Shown here: in pieces, positions 39,670 to 41,446 of the stretch
How the letters are laid out: each line of letters starts with the position of its first letter
Numbering within the stretch: the stretch's first letter is position 1
Origin: an uncultured Sutterella sp.
GTDB lineage: Bacteria; Pseudomonadota; Gammaproteobacteria; Burkholderiales; Burkholderiaceae_F
DNA length: 41,446 bases
Direction of reading: 5' to 3'
Assembly: GCA_937943605.1 (NCBI GenBank)
Contig: CALEAW010000067.1
Location: 1 to 41,446 of the forward strand
The notes under the pieces: generated by a model
What the model was told of the DNA's origin: nothing
The model's database searches: none
Seen by the model: only the letters and a program-made list of their open reading frames with translations
Made by a program: the position numbers and the translations under genes

Positions 39670-39725
39670 ACAGGCCCATCGGTTTTCAGTTTTTTGGTAA
39701 TTCACTTTTATCTTTTGGAGAACCC

Positions 39726-41369
39726 ATGCTCAGCGATATCGAAATTGCTCAGGCAACCAAACTCATTCCGATTGACCAACTCGCTCATGAAGCCGGTCTG
39801 ACCGACGCAGAATTTGAGCCCTATGGCCGCGACAAGGCCAAGGTGACGCTTGACCCAGCTCGTCAGGACCAGGCCAAGCTCATCCTCGTGACCGCCACCT
39901 CTGGCATGCCGGCTGGTTCTGGTAAGACCACGACCTCCATCGCCCTCGCTCAGGGTCTCAAGCAGCTTGGCAAGCGTGCTGTTCTCGCGCTTCGTGAACC
40001 GTCCCTCGGCCCGGTCTTCGGTATGAAGGGTGGCGCTGCTGGCGGCGGCTATTCTCAGGTTCTTCCGATGGAAGCCATCAACCTCCACTTCACGGGTGAC
40101 TTCCACGCTATCACGTCTGCCAACAACCTCTTGGCCGCTTTGATCGACAACGCTCGTCATCAGGGTCAGGTTGAACTTAAGGAAATCTTCTGGCGTCGCG
40201 TCATGGACGTGAACGACCGTATGCTCCGTAACATCGTCACGGGTCTCGGTGGTTCCGCTAACGGTATTCCGACCGAAGCTGGTTTTGACATCACGGCCGC
40301 TTCCGAATTGATGGCTGTTCTCTGCCTTGCTAACGACATCGACGACCTTCGAGTTCGTATCGACCGCATCGTGGTCGGCACTCGTCGTGACGGCTCCGCT
40401 GTGACCGTGAAGGATCTTGGCGTTGGTGGTTCGCTCGTTGCCCTTCTTAAAGACGCCATGAAGCCGAACCTCGTTCAATCTATCGAAGGTAACCTCGCTT
40501 TTGTCCACGGTGGTCCGTTCGCCAACATCGCTCACGGTTGCAACTCCGTTGTTGCTACACGTGCTGCCATGAAGCTCGGCGACTATGCCATCACGGAAGC
40601 TGGCTTCGGCTCTGACCTCGGCGCTGAGAAGTTCTACAACATCAAGTGCCGTGCTGCTGGTCTCAACCCAGCCGCTGTGGTGCTCGTGACCTCCACCAAG
40701 GCCCTCAAGTGGCACGGTGGTGTAGCGCTTCCTGAAATCGGCAAGCCCAACGCAGAAGCCCTCAAGAAGGGCCTCTGCAACCTTGACGCTCATATCGAAA
40801 ACTTGAAGCGTTTCGGTCCGAACATCGTTGTGTCCATCAACCACTTCCACACCGACGTCGACGAAGAGCTCGACATCATCCGCAATCGCTGCACTGAACT
40901 CGGTGTTCGCTTTGCTTTGTCCGACGGCTTTGCGCTCGGCGGTAAGGGTGCTGTTGAAGTCGCCAAGGCTGTTATCGAAGCTGCTGAAGACGTCAAGCCG
41001 CTCAACTTCACGTACGAAGCTGATACCACGGTCGTCGAAAAGATTGAAACGATCGCTAAGACGATCTACGGTGCTGCCAATGTTGAACTTGCTCCGGCCG
41101 CTCTCAAGGATCTCAAGCGTCTCCAGGAACTCGGCTTTGACCGTCTCCCGGTTTGCATCGCTAAGACGCCGTTCTCCTTCTCTCATGACCCGAAGGCCTT
41201 TGGTGCACCGAAGGGCTTTACGCTCCCGGTTCAGCGCCTCATCCTCAACGCTGGTGCTGGCTTCATCGTCGTTACGACGGGCTCCATCATGCGTATGCCT
41301 GGCCTCCCGAAGGTTCCAGCCGCCATGTCCATCGACGTTAAGGACGGTAAGATCACGGGCCTCGCCTAA
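39726..41369 (+). CDS. fhs: Formate-tetrahydrofolate ligase
   Basis: Fhs joins formate to tetrahydrofolate with ATP, giving 10-formyl-THF for purine and one-carbon metabolism in the cytosol. The 547-residue protein has the conserved start IAQATKLIPI, an ATP loop TATSGMPAGSGKTTTSIAL (56-74; the family usually has PTPAGEGKTT), EPSLGPVFGMKGGAAGGGYSQV, MEAINLHFTGDFHAITSANN, NDRMLRNIV, EAGFGSDLGAEKF and a C-terminal IMRMPGLPKVPAA. Codon use is strongly biased (CTC, CGT, GGT, AAG), pointing to high expression. TTTTGGAG lies 6 nt before the ATG. It is monocistronic. Confidence 0.95.
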   Translation: MLSDIEIAQATKLIPIDQLAHEAGLTDAEFEPYGRDKAKVTLDPARQDQAKLILVTATSGMPAGSGKTTTSIALAQGLKQLGKRAVLALREPSLGPVFGMKGGAAGGGYSQVLPMEAINLHFTGDFHAITSANNLLAALIDNARHQGQVELKEIFWRRVMDVNDRMLRNIVTGLGGSANGIPTEAGFDITAASELMAVLCLANDIDDLRVRIDRIVVGTRRDGSAVTVKDLGVGGSLVALLKDAMKPNLVQSIEGNLAFVHGGPFANIAHGCNSVVATRAAMKLGDYAITEAGFGSDLGAEKFYNIKCRAAGLNPAAVVLVTSTKALKWHGGVALPEIGKPNAEALKKGLCNLDAHIENLKRFGPNIVVSINHFHTDVDEELDIIRNRCTELGVRFALSDGFALGGKGAVEVAKAVIEAAEDVKPLNFTYEADTTVVEKIETIAKTIYGAANVELAPAALKDLKRLQELGFDRLPVCIAKTPFSFSHDPKAFGAPKGFTLPVQRLILNAGAGFIVVTTGSIMRMPGLPKVPAAMSIDVKDGKITGLA

Positions 41370-41390
41370 TTGATCTGTCAGTGATCTGAC

Positions 41391-41446
41391 GAAGGGGGTG
41401 TTGCAAAAGTCGCATGTCGACTAAGCAGTGCCCCCTTCTCATTTTT
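41391..41446 (+). terminator. Terminator of fhs
   Basis: GAAGGGGG and CCCCCTTC pair around a loop of about 32 nt and are followed by a T-run at the window end. It shares the G/C5 arms and long loop of the ccm terminator at the left edge. Confidence 0.7.

Noticed and set aside
39708..41186. Minus-strand open frame of 492 codons opposite fhs
   Set aside because: It is the mirror of a highly codon-biased gene; the product is low-complexity, no ribosome site or family is seen, and fhs on the other strand is certain.

Overview
The window reads as chromosomal DNA of a Gram-negative proteobacterium, most likely a betaproteobacterium of the Burkholderiales (Sutterellaceae-like; inferred from gene content and protein style, not proven). 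Supporting signs are a complete System I cytochrome c maturation operon, several lipobox-bearing lipoproteins, a lipid A phosphoethanolamine transferase, a CadR/PbrR-type MerR regulator, a FixJ-like regulator and formate-tetrahydrofolate ligase. No rRNA, tRNA, CRISPR array or prophage was recognised.

Layout. (1) 1-7353, minus strand: ccmABCDEFGHI, complete and in canonical order, genes nearly touching or overlapping, with a terminator-like hairpin at the left edge. (2) 7754-8630: a small lipoprotein gene and a convergent 28-codon ORF that share a bidirectional terminator, then a regulatory region. (3) 8631-13018, plus strand: a 774-residue fusion of a PAP2 lipid phosphatase with an EptA/MCR-type phosphoethanolamine transferase, followed by a PmrA/PmrB-like response regulator and histidine kinase. 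An array of 11-bp-phased TTTGAC repeats precedes the operon. (4) 13094-15952, minus strand: isoaspartyl dipeptidase, two related membrane proteins, and a MerR regulator divergent from (5) a Cd/Zn/Pb P-type ATPase (16091-18454). (6) 18590-22588: a two-TM hypothetical protein, a MazG-type pyrophosphohydrolase with an extra C-terminal domain, a membrane-anchored unknown protein and an aldo/keto reductase. (7) 22720-25776: a copper P-type ATPase whose C terminus is a CopZ-like domain with its own internal Shine-Dalgarno and ATG, divergent from an HxlR regulator. (8) 25920-36110: the kdpFABCDE potassium uptake operon plus an extra 34-residue membrane ORF, preceded by a KdpE-like operator and bracketed by decayed transposase fragments. 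(9) 36178-41446: methionine-binding lipoprotein MetQ, two hypotheticals that abut tail to tail, an orphan FixJ-like regulator and fhs with a possibly structured leader.

How the genes work together. Much of the window concerns envelope and metal/ion homeostasis. Three different P-type ATPases (Cd/Zn, Cu, K) lie within 15 kb, each beside its own regulator, and an outer-membrane-modifying enzyme sits with its two-component system. The ccm operon supports periplasmic c-type cytochromes, and fhs feeds formate into one-carbon metabolism. The most unusual items are the phosphatase-transferase fusion with its phased repeat array, and the copA gene that appears to encode a second product from an internal start.
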